NCBI RefSeq assembly: GCF_003586445.1
Contig: NZ_CP030028.1
Coordinates: 2,990,501 to 3,054,500 of the forward strand
Source of the DNA: Bacillus sp. Y1
GTDB taxonomy: Bacteria; Bacillota; Bacilli; Bacillales; Cytobacillaceae
Reading direction: 5' to 3'
DNA: 64,000 nt
Shown here: positions 1 through 7,855 of the stretch, piece after piece
Layout: each line of letters opens with the position of its first letter
Position numbering within the stretch: position 1 is the first letter of the stretch
Made by a program: the position numbers and the translations under genes
The notes under the pieces: generated by a model
Databases searched by the model: none
The model's input: the letters and a program-made list of their open reading frames with translations, nothing else
Told to the model about the DNA's origin: nothing

Positions 1-842
1 TGATGGCGAAATTTGATTCTACAATGGATTGGTTAGCTGGTCTTTATATTAATACACTAAACATCATTCACTACATGCATGATAAGTATAGCTATGAAAG
101 AATTGAGATGGCTCTTCACGATACAAATATTCTTCGTACAATGGCAACAGGTATTGCTGGACTAAGTGTTGTTGCTGACTCATTAAGTGCGATTAAATAC
201 GCTCAAGTTCGTCCAATTCGTGATGAAAACGGTATTGCTGTTGACTTTGAAATTGAAGGCGACTTCCCTAAATACGGAAACAATGATGATCGTGTGGACA
301 GCATCGCTGTTGATTTAGTTGAGCGTTTCATGAAAAAGCTTAAAAAGCACGAAACGTATAGAAACTCTATGACTACTATGTCTATTTTAACAATCACTTC
401 TAACGTTGTGTACGGTAAGAAAACAGGTAACACACCTGATGGTCGTCGCGCTGGTGAGCCATTTGCTCCTGGTGCAAACCCAATGCACGGTCGTGATACA
501 AAAGGAACTCTAGCTTCTCTCGCATCTGTTGCTAAGCTTCCTTATGCGTACTCATTAGACGGTATTTCTAATACTTTCTCCATCGTACCTAAAGCATTAG
601 GGAAAGATGAAGACAGCCGTGAAAATAACCTTGTAAGTATTCTTGATGGCTACTCAGTTAAGCAAGGACACCACTTAAACGTAAACGTATTTAATCGTGA
701 AACATTGCTTGATGCTATGGAGCACCCAGAAGAATACCCACAGTTAACGATTCGTGTATCAGGTTACGCAGTTAACTTTATTAAGTTAACCAGAGAACAA
801 CAAATGGATGTTATTAACAGAACATTCCATGGATCACTATAA
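1..842 (+). CDS. pflB: formate acetyltransferase (pyruvate formate-lyase), 3' part
   Basis: C-terminal 280 or so residues of pyruvate formate-lyase, the glycyl-radical enzyme that splits pyruvate and CoA into acetyl-CoA and formate during anaerobic growth. The gene runs in from upstream of the window. The reading frame is open at base 1, so the ATG at 3 is internal. The signature is the glycyl-radical loop RVSGYAV about 25 residues from the end, where the Gly carries the radical. The C-terminal NRTFHGSL tail is also typical of PFL. The activase gene follows after a 61-bp gap that holds a hairpin, so the two are presumably co-transcribed. Identity is secure; only the 5' end is missing. Confidence 0.96.
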   Translation, partial: MAKFDSTMDWLAGLYINTLNIIHYMHDKYSYERIEMALHDTNILRTMATGIAGLSVVADSLSAIKYAQVRPIRDENGIAVDFEIEGDFPKYGNNDDRVDSIAVDLVERFMKKLKKHETYRNSMTTMSILTITSNVVYGKKTGNTPDGRRAGEPFAPGANPMHGRDTKGTLASLASVAKLPYAYSLDGISNTFSIVPKALGKDEDSRENNLVSILDGYSVKQGHHLNVNVFNRETLLDAMEHPEEYPQLTIRVSGYAVNFIKLTREQQMDVINRTFHGSL

Positions 843-850
843 AAACTGAT

Positions 851-877
851 GTAGGGAGATTGCTAACATCTCCCTAC
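851..877 (+). other. intercistronic hairpin between pflB and pflA
   Basis: Perfect 10-bp stem (GTAGGGAGAT / ATCTCCCTAC) with a 7-base loop, without a following U-run. It is therefore unlikely to be a terminator. It may protect or process the pflB 3' end, giving different amounts of lyase and activase (inference). Confidence 0.6.
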
Positions 878-903
878 CTGATAAATGAGAGGAGTTTTTC
901 ATC

Positions 904-1644
904 ATGAACGGAAACATTCATTCAATCGAAACATTTGGAACAGTAGACGGACCTGGAATTCGCTATGTCGTATTTACACAAGGCTGCTTGCTTCGTTGCC
1001 AATTTTGTCATAATGCGGATACTTGGGAAATCGGAACTGGAAAACAAATGTCTGTTTCCGAAATCATCGATGATTTAAAAACATATCTACCTTTCATCGA
1101 ATCATCAGGTGGCGGAATTACTGTTAGCGGCGGCGAACCGCTTCTACAAATTCCCTTTTTAATTGAACTCTTTAAAGAATGTAAAAAGCTTGGGATTCAC
1201 ACAACCATTGATTCTTCCGGAGGCTGTTTCTCACACGCAGAACACTTTCAAGCAAACCTCAAGGAATTGTTGCAATACACAGACTTAATTTTACTTGATA
1301 TCAAGCATATTGATCGAAAGAAGCATATCTCCTTAACTGGTATGGCTAATGAGCATATTTTAGAATTTGCACAATTCCTATCTGCTCAAAATGTTCCTGT
1401 ATGGATACGCCATGTTCTTGTACCAACCATTTCAAATGATCGTGATGATCTAAAAAAACTTGGGGAATTCATAGGTACACTTACGAATGTTAAAAAGGTC
1501 GAAGTTCTTCCGTATCATGAGCTCGGAGTATATAAATGGGAAGCTCTTGGAATGGAGTATCCATTAAAAGGTATTCAACCACCAAGTGATGAAGAAGCCC
1601 AAGAGGCTCTTGAGCTTTTAACTGCTTCAGTAAAATATGCATAA
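904..1644 (+). CDS. pflA: pyruvate formate-lyase activating enzyme
   Basis: Radical SAM enzyme (246 aa, normal length) that abstracts hydrogen from the PFL glycine to switch the lyase on under anoxia. It shows the CxxxCxxC cluster motif at C28, C32 and C35, and a GGGxxxSGGEP SAM-binding stretch around residues 70-80. The start is the ATG preceded by AGAGGAG. The gene directly follows pflB and ends at a strong bidirectional terminator, so the pair forms the end of one anaerobic transcription unit. Confidence 0.96.
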   Translation: MNGNIHSIETFGTVDGPGIRYVVFTQGCLLRCQFCHNADTWEIGTGKQMSVSEIIDDLKTYLPFIESSGGGITVSGGEPLLQIPFLIELFKECKKLGIHTTIDSSGGCFSHAEHFQANLKELLQYTDLILLDIKHIDRKKHISLTGMANEHILEFAQFLSAQNVPVWIRHVLVPTISNDRDDLKKLGEFIGTLTNVKKVEVLPYHELGVYKWEALGMEYPLKGIQPPSDEEAQEALELLTASVKYA

Positions 1645-1649
1645 CGAAA

Positions 1650-1680
1650 ATGGGGAGCAATTATTTGCTCCCCATCTTTT
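1650..1680. terminator. bidirectional intrinsic terminator (pflA / nadE)
   Basis: 11-bp stem ATGGGGAGCAA / TTGCTCCCCAT with a 4-base loop. A T-run follows on the plus strand and an A-run precedes it, so it can end both converging units. Confidence 0.9.
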
Positions 1681-2504
1681 TATTTCCACCAATCATCAAA
1701 CATCGTTGTCGGCGGGCGTCGTTTATGTTCCGTTATGAGATATCTCTGTTCAATTTTCTCCGCTACCTCGTTCGCCACTTCTTTTCCTTCAAGAAAATCA
1801 TCCAGTTCCTCGTAAGTAATTCCGAGTTCCGTCTCATCAGCTTGACCAGGCTTTTGATCCAATAGATCAGCTGTTGGGACTTTTAAATATAGACGTTCAC
1901 TTGCACCGAGTTCTTTCAGTAACTCTCGGCCTTGTCTTTTCGACAGTCCAGACAGAGGAAGCAAGTCCGCTCCCCCGTCTCCATACTTTGTAAAAAAACC
2001 TGTAACGGCTTCAGCTGCATGGTCTGTACCAACGACAAGTAAGCCTTCCTGCCCTCCGATGGCATATTGTGCAATCATTCTCATTCTCGCTTTGACGTTC
2101 CCTTTATGATAGTCGCGTAACGGCTCTCCTGCCGTTTTTTGATCATATTCAAACTTTACTGCATCCACTGCTTCCTTAATATTAAATACAAATTCCTCAT
2201 CCGGCTGTATGAACTTAAGGGAGCTTTGAGCATCTTCTTCATCTTGCTGAATACCGTATGGTAAACGTACAGCGATAAACTTACATTCATAGCCTTCTCG
2301 TCTTAGCTCTTCCACCGCTAATTGGGATAACCTACCAGCTAGTGTACTGTCTTGTCCCCCGCTGATTCCTAACACTAACCCTTTTGCGTTTGTTTTCTTC
2401 ACATATGCCTTTAAAAAAGCAATGCGTTCGTTCACCTCTTGGCGAGCGTCAATAGAAGGCTTCACATGTAACTCATTCATAATAAGACTTTGAATGTTTC
2501 TCAA
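1680..2504 (-). CDS. nadE: ammonia-dependent NAD+ synthetase
   Basis: Last step of NAD synthesis: ATP-dependent amidation of nicotinate adenine dinucleotide with ammonia, in the cytosol. The 274 aa match the ammonia-only bacterial type with no glutaminase domain. The PP-loop SGGQDS is at residues 48-53, and the [21 protein letters not shown] region is typical of NadE. The chosen start is TTG at 2504, because AAGGAGGA lies 7 bases upstream; an in-frame ATG eight codons later has no comparable SD. It sits 12 bp after pncB, so nicotinate salvage and the final NAD step share a transcript. Confidence 0.95.
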   Translation of the reverse strand: MRNIQSLIMNELHVKPSIDARQEVNERIAFLKAYVKKTNAKGLVLGISGGQDSTLAGRLSQLAVEELRREGYECKFIAVRLPYGIQQDEEDAQSSLKFIQPDEEFVFNIKEAVDAVKFEYDQKTAGEPLRDYHKGNVKARMRMIAQYAIGGQEGLLVVGTDHAAEAVTGFFTKYGDGGADLLPLSGLSKRQGRELLKELGASERLYLKVPTADLLDQKPGQADETELGITYEELDDFLEGKEVANEVAEKIEQRYLITEHKRRPPTTMFDDWWK

Positions 2505-2516
2505 CTCTTCTCCTCC

Positions 2517-3986
2517 TTATCTAATATTCTGAGATTTAATATTCGCCTTAACTTCTTCTATATTTCTTATTTTGTTATCCCAACATTTTTGACTTAAATC
2601 GACTGGGTATTCCTCTGGGTTTAGTGCTCTTGTATACTCCTCCCACAACAGTTGGAGATTTTCTTTTACGTAATTTTGCATTTGTAGCAAACTAGGCACT
2701 TCATACACAAGCTTTCCGTTAATAAAGATATCCTCATGAAGGTCCTTGGCAGTGAAATTTGTAATAAACTTACTGATATAGGTGTGTATAGGATGGAACA
2801 TTTTAATTCTAGATTCAGCTTCTGGATGTTCCTCATCCATCGTAATATAATCGCCTTCGGATTTATGATTTTCATTATTAATAATCCGGTATACCCTCTT
2901 TAAACCAGGGGTAGATACCTTCTCCGGATTACCACTAATTTTAATTGTATCAACAAGTTCTCCATTTTCACCCTCAATGGCCACGAGCTTATAAACAGCA
3001 CCTAACGCAGCTTGGTCATAAGCAGTGATAAGCTTTGTACCTACTCCCCAAGTATCAATCATAGCTCCCTGGGCTTTTAAGTTAATGATTGTGTACTCAT
3101 CAAGATCGTTTGAGGCAATAATTTTCGTCTCCGTGAATCCAGCTTCGTCAAGCATTTCACGAGCTTTTTTTGAAAGATACGCAAGGTCTCCACTATCGAG
3201 ACGAATACCAAGAAAATTAATTTTATCACCAAGTTCCTTTGCAACCTTTATCGCATTTGGTACACCTGATCGTAGTGTGTCGTATGTATCTACTAAAAAC
3301 ACACAGTCCTTATGTCTACGAGCGTATTTATGAAAAGCAATATACTCATCCTTATATGCTTGGACCAAAGAGTGAGCATGGGTGCCAGCTACAGGTATGC
3401 CAAACATCTTTCCTGCACGAACATTAGAGGTAGCCTGGAAACCTCCAATAAAAGCTGCTCTTGTACCCCAAATAGCCGCATCCATTTCTTGAGCTCTTCT
3501 AGTACCAAACTCCATTCCCACTCCATCACCGATGACTTGTTTAATCCTCGATGCCTTCGTTGCAATTAACGTTTGATAATTGATGATATTAAGCAGTGCC
3601 GTTTCAATTAGCTGAGCCTCTGCTAATGGAGCTTCCACTCTTAATAACGGCTCATTTCCGAAAGCAATTTCCCCTTCAACCATTGAACGGATATTTCCTG
3701 TAAAGGTTAACGTTTTTAAATAATCAAGAAAGTCTTCCTTATAATGAGCAACCTCTCTTAAATATTCAATATCACTATCTGTAAACCGAAATCCTCTTAT
3801 GTAATCAATGACTCTTTCTAAGCCTGCAAAAATAGCGTAGCCATTTCCAAAAGGCAAATTTCTAAAATATAAGTCAAATACTGCTTTCTTGTTGTGTATC
3901 CCATCCTCCCAATAAGTTTCTGCCATATTGATTTGGTATAAATCCGTATGTAAGGTCAAGCTATCGTCTGGATAGTCACGTTTCAT
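2517..3986 (-). CDS. pncB: nicotinate phosphoribosyltransferase
   Basis: Converts nicotinate and PRPP to nicotinate mononucleotide in the Preiss-Handler NAD salvage route. The 489 aa are typical of the Gram-positive enzyme. N-terminal LHTDLYQINMAETYW, the central MEFGTRRAQ motif and the RLDSGDLAYLSK phosphate-binding region all fit the family. The start ATG has AAGGAG 9 bases upstream. It is the first gene of the pncB-nadE unit. I saw no riboswitch in the 5' region (3987-4098). Confidence 0.95.
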   Translation of the reverse strand: MKRDYPDDSLTLHTDLYQINMAETYWEDGIHNKKAVFDLYFRNLPFGNGYAIFAGLERVIDYIRGFRFTDSDIEYLREVAHYKEDFLDYLKTLTFTGNIRSMVEGEIAFGNEPLLRVEAPLAEAQLIETALLNIINYQTLIATKASRIKQVIGDGVGMEFGTRRAQEMDAAIWGTRAAFIGGFQATSNVRAGKMFGIPVAGTHAHSLVQAYKDEYIAFHKYARRHKDCVFLVDTYDTLRSGVPNAIKVAKELGDKINFLGIRLDSGDLAYLSKKAREMLDEAGFTETKIIASNDLDEYTIINLKAQGAMIDTWGVGTKLITAYDQAALGAVYKLVAIEGENGELVDTIKISGNPEKVSTPGLKRVYRIINNENHKSEGDYITMDEEHPEAESRIKMFHPIHTYISKFITNFTAKDLHEDIFINGKLVYEVPSLLQMQNYVKENLQLLWEEYTRALNPEEYPVDLSQKCWDNKIRNIEEVKANIKSQNIR

Positions 3987-4098
3987 TACTAAAATCTCCT
4001 TAACTTCAAAAATGCATTTTAACCTATCATAGCGAAACTACCTTTAAATGTCACGATTTTAGGTAAATTGTCAAAATAAATCCTTATTATCTTCGTAT

Positions 4099-4127
4099 TT
4101 GCGCAGGAGTTTATGATTTACTATACT
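4099..4127 (+). promoter_or_regulatory. probable sigma-A promoter for the leader ORF-yidC unit
   Basis: TTGCGC (4099-4104), a 17-bp spacer and TATACT (4122-4127), giving a start point near 4134, about 30 bases before the leader ORF. Confidence 0.5.
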
Positions 4128-4164
4128 TATAAGGAGAACATTCAAAAGAAGTGAGGTGATTTCG

Positions 4165-4455
4165 ATGGATGAGATTCTATTTGACTTAACAAATTTTTCA
4201 ACAATGTATACCATTTATGCATCTGTCGTGATCAGCCTGATCCTTCGATTGGTTTGGATTTGGAACATTGAGTTCCAATTTCTTGATACCGTTTGTTCCT
4301 CAACCGATCTAAGCTCGGAACATAGACAACTTGTTTATGAGCGAACATACTCTCACCAACTACACCCTGCACTCGTCTGGATATTTCGATACATTAGACG
4401 AAAAGTTGCAGGCAGTGATGATACAGATAGCACCTTTCCTCCTTCAGCCAGATAA
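4165..4455 (+). CDS. MifM-like leader peptide: candidate membrane-insertion sensor upstream of yidC
   Basis: 96-aa protein with a short acidic N-terminus, one membrane segment (about residues 13-33) and a basic, then acidic C-terminal tail. The ATG at 4165 is chosen because GAGGTGAT lies 5 bases upstream; a GTG at 4156 falls inside that SD. In B. subtilis the 95-aa MifM sits in the same place before yidC2 and stalls its own translation when membrane insertion fails. By alignment from memory, W72-I73 here matches MifM W73-I74. The acidic run D85 D86 T87 D88 matches MifM residues 86-89 with the same 13-residue spacing, and R78 matches R79. Overall identity is low, and MifM R69, I70, M80 and N81 are not kept. 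The coding 3' end forms the upper arm of an SD-masking hairpin. Arrest itself is inferred, not seen. Confidence 0.75.
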   Translation: MDEILFDLTNFSTMYTIYASVVISLILRLVWIWNIEFQFLDTVCSSTDLSSEHRQLVYERTYSHQLHPALVWIFRYIRRKVAGSDDTDSTFPPSAR

Positions 4456-4476
4456 TACAAATGATACGGAGGAAAG
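4434..4476 (+). promoter_or_regulatory. hairpin masking the yidC ribosome binding site
   Basis: CTTTCCTCC (4434-4442, codons 90-93 of the leader ORF) is the exact reverse complement of GGAGGAAAG (4468-4476), which contains the yidC SD. The loop is 25 bases and includes the leader stop codon. A ribosome halted at codons 85-88 would cover the upstream arm and free the SD. This matches the logic known for mifM-yidC2. Confidence 0.8.
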
Positions 4477-4480
4477 ATAA

Positions 4481-5179
4481 ATGAGTGAATTTTTTCAAAC
4501 AGTATTTGTAAACACATTCTCAACTGCAATTCATGCCATAGCGATGATTTTTAACGGAAGCTTCGGTTTATCCATTATATTTCTTACATTAATTGTTCGT
4601 CTCCTTCTCATGCCACTTATGCTTAAGCAGTATAAAAGTCAGCAGCAGATGAAAGAGAAAATGGAGGCACTCAAGCCTGAATTAGATACGATCCAAGCAA
4701 AGATAAAGAAAACAAAAGATAGCAAAGAGCAACAAAAGCTGCAGCAAGAAATGATGGGTTTATACCAAAAACACGGAGTAAATCCGTTAGCGATTGGTTG
4801 TCTACCCATGCTCATTCAAATGCCTATTTTAATGGGATTTTACTACGCGATTCGGGGATCTCACGAAATTGCAACCCACTCATTTTTATGGTTCAACTTA
4901 GGTGAGTCAGATATTTGGATTACTGCCATTGCTGGTATTGTATATTATTTACAATTTAAGGTGTCTATGTCTAACATAAGTGGTCAACAACAGCAGCAAA
5001 TGAAGTTTATGGGACTTCTTTCACCTATTATGATTGTCATGTTCTCATTTAATGCACCTGCTGCTTTACCTCTCTATTGGGCAGTTGGGGGAACTTTTCT
5101 CATTATCCAAACACTAATAGGAAAAAAATTATACCAAACACCTGCACCATCAGTTACAGCTAATACAGAAAAAGCATAG
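4481..5179 (+). CDS. yidC: YidC/Oxa1 family membrane protein insertase
   Basis: Inserts proteins into the membrane with or without the Sec translocon. It has five membrane segments in 232 aa, with the conserved hydrophilic-groove arginine in the first core segment (LIVRLLLMPL). A coiled cytoplasmic hairpin follows (about residues 52-90), then the family stretch GCLPMLIQMPILMGFYYAIR. Unlike most Gram-positive YidC proteins it shows no N-terminal signal peptide or lipobox: the protein begins where the mature core of YqjG begins. The start is firm (GGAGGA 7 bases upstream). Position after the arrest-type ORF marks it as the inducible YidC2-type copy; a housekeeping paralogue (SpoIIIJ type) is expected elsewhere. 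Confidence 0.93.
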   Translation: MSEFFQTVFVNTFSTAIHAIAMIFNGSFGLSIIFLTLIVRLLLMPLMLKQYKSQQQMKEKMEALKPELDTIQAKIKKTKDSKEQQKLQQEMMGLYQKHGVNPLAIGCLPMLIQMPILMGFYYAIRGSHEIATHSFLWFNLGESDIWITAIAGIVYYLQFKVSMSNISGQQQQQMKFMGLLSPIMIVMFSFNAPAALPLYWAVGGTFLIIQTLIGKKLYQTPAPSVTANTEKA

Positions 5180-5183
5180 CTAA

Positions 5184-5211
5184 AAGGTCTGCTCTATTAA
5201 GAGCAGACCTT
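5184..5211. terminator. intrinsic terminator between yidC and crcB
   Basis: 12-bp perfect stem (AAGGTCTGCTCT / AGAGCAGACCTT), 4-base loop, T-rich on both exits; it serves both converging units. Confidence 0.88.
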
Positions 5212-5213
5212 CT

Positions 5214-5561
5214 TTATGCCAGCATAAATCCAATTGAAGCTAGGACAATTCCTAAACCGTAGCTCAATATCAAATATAAGACGAATGCTTTATGTTCTTT
5301 TGATTGCCAAAGCTGTACCAGTTCAAGTTTGAATGTAGAGAATGTAGTAAAAGCACCCATAAATCCAACTCCTAAAAAGGAGTATACGTCCCCTCTTATC
5401 CCCTTACCTACCAACAAACCTAAAAGTAATGAACCTATTGCATTAATAAAGAGTGTACCGATAGGAATGGAAACGTTTATGTACTTTTTCACAAGTAGAC
5501 CAATAATATATCTAGCATTAGCTCCGATAAACCCACCTGCAGCGATTAGAATGAAATTCAT
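5214..5561 (-). CDS. crcB: fluoride efflux channel subunit CrcB/Fluc (second copy)
   Basis: Small four-helix channel protein that lets fluoride leave the cell. The open frame extends further upstream, but the ATG at 5561 is chosen. It begins the conserved MNFILIAAGGFIGANARYIIG helix and overlaps the previous stop by 4 bp (ATGA), indicating translational coupling. The resulting 115 aa fit the family. Signature parts are the FINAIGSLLLG and GFMGAFTTFSTFKLE stretches. With its neighbour it probably forms a heterodimeric, dual-topology channel, as proposed for tandem crcB pairs. Confidence 0.93.
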   Translation of the reverse strand: MNFILIAAGGFIGANARYIIGLLVKKYINVSIPIGTLFINAIGSLLLGLLVGKGIRGDVYSFLGVGFMGAFTTFSTFKLELVQLWQSKEHKAFVLYLILSYGLGIVLASIGFMLA

Positions 5562-5953
5562 TGAACAGCCACCCTTCTCTGCCCTATTCGGAAGCCGCCG
5601 AATGCACAGACCAGGCCACCTATCATACTTATAAATACATAACATATGGCTAGAAGATATTGTCCCTCCTGTAAAAGCGAGCTAAGCTCCACACTTAAGG
5701 TAGAGAAAGTCGTAAAAGAACCAATTAACCCCGTCCCAATAGCAGCTGCTAAATCATCAGGGAGTTTCTTTGATAGCAGCAGTCTTGAAGTAAACCAACC
5801 CAGTGCAAATGCTCCTAACAAATTGGCAAGTAATGTTCCTAAAAATGGTAACCAGTCTCCATTAATGGCTAACATATTGTAATAAATACTATATCTCAAC
5901 ACACTTCCAATGGAGCCACCGATCCCTACATATAATAACCTCATAGTATCCAC
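5558..5953 (-). CDS. crcB: fluoride efflux channel subunit CrcB/Fluc (first copy)
   Basis: 131-aa partner of the downstream CrcB. It has GGSIGSVLRYSIYY at the N-terminus, LGTLLANLLGAFALGW in helix 2, and GLIGSFTTFSTLSVE at the Na+/F- pathway helix break. The two copies differ clearly in sequence and are read from one mRNA with a 4-bp overlap. I looked for a crcB-type fluoride riboswitch in the 75 bases upstream and did not see its conserved core; there is no room for one before the upstream terminator. Confidence 0.93.
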   Translation of the reverse strand: MDTMRLLYVGIGGSIGSVLRYSIYYNMLAINGDWLPFLGTLLANLLGAFALGWFTSRLLLSKKLPDDLAAAIGTGLIGSFTTFSTLSVELSSLLQEGQYLLAICYVFISMIGGLVCAFGGFRIGQRRVAVQ

Positions 5954-5985
5954 CCTATTAATAGAAAAATGACAGATTAAAAGAA

Positions 5986-6015
5986 AATACTGTTAGCTAC
6001 CATGCTAACAGTATT
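5986..6015 (-). terminator. intrinsic terminator after the 67-aa gene
   Basis: 12-bp stem (AATACTGTTAGC / GCTAACAGTATT on the plus strand) with a 6-base loop, followed on the minus strand by TTTTCTTTTA. Confidence 0.85.
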
Positions 6016-6028
6016 ATGTAGTCTGATG

Positions 6029-6232
6029 TTAAGCTTCTTTAAAATAATCCTTGTAATAGCCGCCGACTTTTCCACTATTATCTATAATAAAGTAAAATTC
6101 TTCTGTTTCATTTTTTACTTCGTACACATTTCCTGGTGTTAATTTATTATCGACAATATATTTTTCAGCTTTTGTGTGAACACAAGTTACCTTTTTTATT
6201 GTTTCTGACTCTGACCATTTTAGATGAATCAC
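6029..6232 (-). CDS. small conserved protein, possibly DUF6501
   Basis: 67-aa soluble protein beginning MIHLKW and containing TCVHTKAEKYI and EVKNETEEFYFIIDNSGKVGGYYKDYF. This resembles a Bacillaceae-restricted family I recall as DUF6501; the label is tentative. The GTG at 6232 is taken as start because AAGGAG lies 8 bases upstream. A longer in-frame start at 6241 overlaps that SD. Function unknown. It appears to be a single-gene unit ending at the hairpin before the crcB pair. Confidence 0.72.
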   Translation of the reverse strand: MIHLKWSESETIKKVTCVHTKAEKYIVDNKLTPGNVYEVKNETEEFYFIIDNSGKVGGYYKDYFKEA

Positions 6233-6280
6233 TACAGTCACTCCTTTTACATTATCTATCTTATTATAGAAAGGAAGTAA

Positions 6281-6526
6281 CTACTTAGCAACTTTTTCTA
6301 ATAAATGCTTCTTAAAAGATCTAATTCGAAAATTTCTTTTTGTCACTTTTCGAACTTTGTTTTCTTCAAAGGTAAAAAATTCGCCTGTTAAGATATTTTT
6401 TAAAGTTATATAACTAATTTCACATATTGTATCTAATCTAATAAACTCTAGATAGTTGTATTGTCGATTATTATACACCAGCTCATAATAGCCATTGTCT
6501 CGATTTCCACTCATATTCTGACCCAC
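6281..6526 (-). CDS. small hypothetical protein
   Basis: Up to 81 aa, rich in Tyr, Asn, Arg and Lys, with a basic C-terminus (VRKVTKRNFRIRSFKKHLLEK) that could bind nucleic acid or membrane (inference). No family recognised. The start is uncertain: GTG at 6526 or ATG at 6514, neither with a strong SD. No membrane segment or signal peptide. Confidence 0.5.
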   Translation of the reverse strand: MGQNMSGNRDNGYYELVYNNRQYNYLEFIRLDTICEISYITLKNILTGEFFTFEENKVRKVTKRNFRIRSFKKHLLEKVAK

Positions 6527-6596
6527 TTTCTTAAGTTGGTGATATTAAGTGTTTACCACAATGGATACTCGTATTAAACCGTTGTACAATAAAAAA

Positions 6597-7460
6597 TTAA
6601 TTATGGCTCGACTTTTTTAGACGATTAAGCTCCGTTTGTAAATATTGATAATATCGCTCGCTCAATCTTCCTTTTGCCCCTCTAAGGATTTCGGTCGAAT
6701 AATGGTCGGGTGGTGACACTTCGGGCATTTTGTTATACACATGAAATGTCAAAACATCCTTAAACGTTTCCCCATCGATGTCCACATCTACAAAGGTAGG
6801 GCGATACCATCCTCCATAAAACCCCTCTCTAGCAAATAAATACTCGACCCCTTCATATGGAGTTAAGTAAACCAACCCTTCGGTTTCACCACCATCTTCT
6901 ACAATATCTGCTCTTCCGCCATCACTTACTCTGAAAAGGTATTTCATGGAGTATCCCTTTAGCACGGCAGCACCGACGAGGTTTTTAAAACAGTGATCCA
7001 CCCCCGCTTTTCGGAATCGTTCATCATCCATACATGAACCATACGCAAAGTAGTATACTTGTTCAGGACGATTTTTCATGAACCTATGTAACTTCCAATC
7101 TCCGTGGGTGATTTTTTCGAACTTGCTTGATTCGTCCACATTCACATACACTAGCGCTACTTTAGTGCCTTTATCAGTATGAACGGTAACATTTGTTCTG
7201 TCATACAAATTAGACTCTTTACCCTCTTCATAATCCTCCAATGCATCGAGCTGAGGTAAAAGGTTTTTACTAACTTCATATAACTCTCCATGCACCTTAC
7301 CAGATTCATTAAGTTCGAGGGTAGGATAACCGTTACCTGTATCAAAAAGCTCACCATTTACCCATGCCTGTTCAGCTATGCAAATAGCTTCCCTGATTAA
7401 TCCATGATTCGTTTCATGTCGTCGTAATGTACCATAAACAAAAAGTGTAATCGTATCCAT
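6597..7460 (-). CDS. ykqA: gamma-glutamylcyclotransferase-like protein with two GGCT domains
   Basis: 287-aa cytosolic protein made of two AIG2/GGCT-type units. The first (about 1-120) opens with the substrate-loop motif LFVYGTLRRHETNH and has ELYEV. The second (about 135-287) opens with YYFAYGSCMDDERF, the classic YGS(N/C)M loop of cyclotransferases, and has the GLVYLTP and EGFYGGWYRP segments. Two-domain proteins of this size are like B. subtilis YkqA. The family makes 5-oxoproline from gamma-glutamyl compounds; the true substrate here is unknown. It may connect to the 5-oxoprolinase genes at 16135-18548, but the two are not linked in an operon. Confidence 0.8.
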   Translation of the reverse strand: MDTITLFVYGTLRRHETNHGLIREAICIAEQAWVNGELFDTGNGYPTLELNESGKVHGELYEVSKNLLPQLDALEDYEEGKESNLYDRTNVTVHTDKGTKVALVYVNVDESSKFEKITHGDWKLHRFMKNRPEQVYYFAYGSCMDDERFRKAGVDHCFKNLVGAAVLKGYSMKYLFRVSDGGRADIVEDGGETEGLVYLTPYEGVEYLFAREGFYGGWYRPTFVDVDIDGETFKDVLTFHVYNKMPEVSPPDHYSTEILRGAKGRLSERYYQYLQTELNRLKKSSHN

Positions 7461-7572
7461 CCTTCTCCCCCATCATACAAACTATTTACCATATTTTATC
7501 ATGAAAAAAATCATTACGTGAAAATCCTGTAACAGAATATTAATAATTTTATGGCAATAAATATGGAGTTTT

Positions 7573-7604
7573 GGGTTTTCAAATGGATTAAAACCCGATA
7601 CAAT
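7573..7604 (+). promoter_or_regulatory. probable sda promoter with an internal inverted repeat
   Basis: TACAAT (7599-7604) is a good -10 element; the -35 at about 7576 (TTTTCA) is weak. GGGTTTT (7573-7579) and AAAACCC (7590-7596) are exact inverted copies lying over the -35 and spacer, a possible operator. No DnaA box (TTATNCACA) was seen in 7461-7647, although sda of B. subtilis is DnaA-controlled. Confidence 0.45.
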
Positions 7605-7647
7605 GATAAAAAGCTAGAAAATTCAGTCCATTTAAGGAGGCTTGCAA

Positions 7648-7782
7648 ATGAAGATAATGAGTAATGAAATGTTAGTTGTCTCGTATCGGAATGCATTAAA
7701 GTCAGGTAAGGATAAAGAATGGGCGAAGTTTTTGAAGAAGGAAATTGAGAAAAGAAATTTGAAACCGACAATTAAATCGTAG
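7648..7782 (+). CDS. sda: sporulation checkpoint protein Sda (histidine kinase inhibitor)
   Basis: 44-aa protein. The N-terminal MSNEMLVVSYRNAL and the second helix KEWAKFLKKEIEKRNL match the helical hairpin of Sda, which binds the dimerisation domain of sporulation kinases (KinA, KinB). There it blocks phosphotransfer into the Spo0A relay when replication is disturbed. Strong SD AAGGAGG 7 bases upstream of ATG 7648, and a strong terminator after the stop. The C-terminus differs from the B. subtilis protein, as is usual. A likely class of target, a PAS sporulation-type kinase, lies at 60597-61904. Confidence 0.85.
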   Translation: MKIMSNEMLVVSYRNALKSGKDKEWAKFLKKEIEKRNLKPTIKS

Positions 7783-7787
7783 GACAC

Positions 7788-7817
7788 AACCACCGGCACC
7801 CATGTGCCGGTGGTTTT
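7788..7817 (+). terminator. intrinsic terminator after sda
   Basis: 12-bp GC-rich perfect stem (AACCACCGGCAC / GTGCCGGTGGTT), CCAT loop, then TTTATA. Confidence 0.92.
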
Positions 7818-7855
7818 ATATATCGTACGAAAATAAACAAGACGGGTTTCCCCGT

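Noticed and set aside
5954..5985. Fluoride riboswitch before the crcB pair
   Set aside because: No conserved fluoride aptamer core and too little room between the upstream terminator (5986-6015) and the first crcB start.
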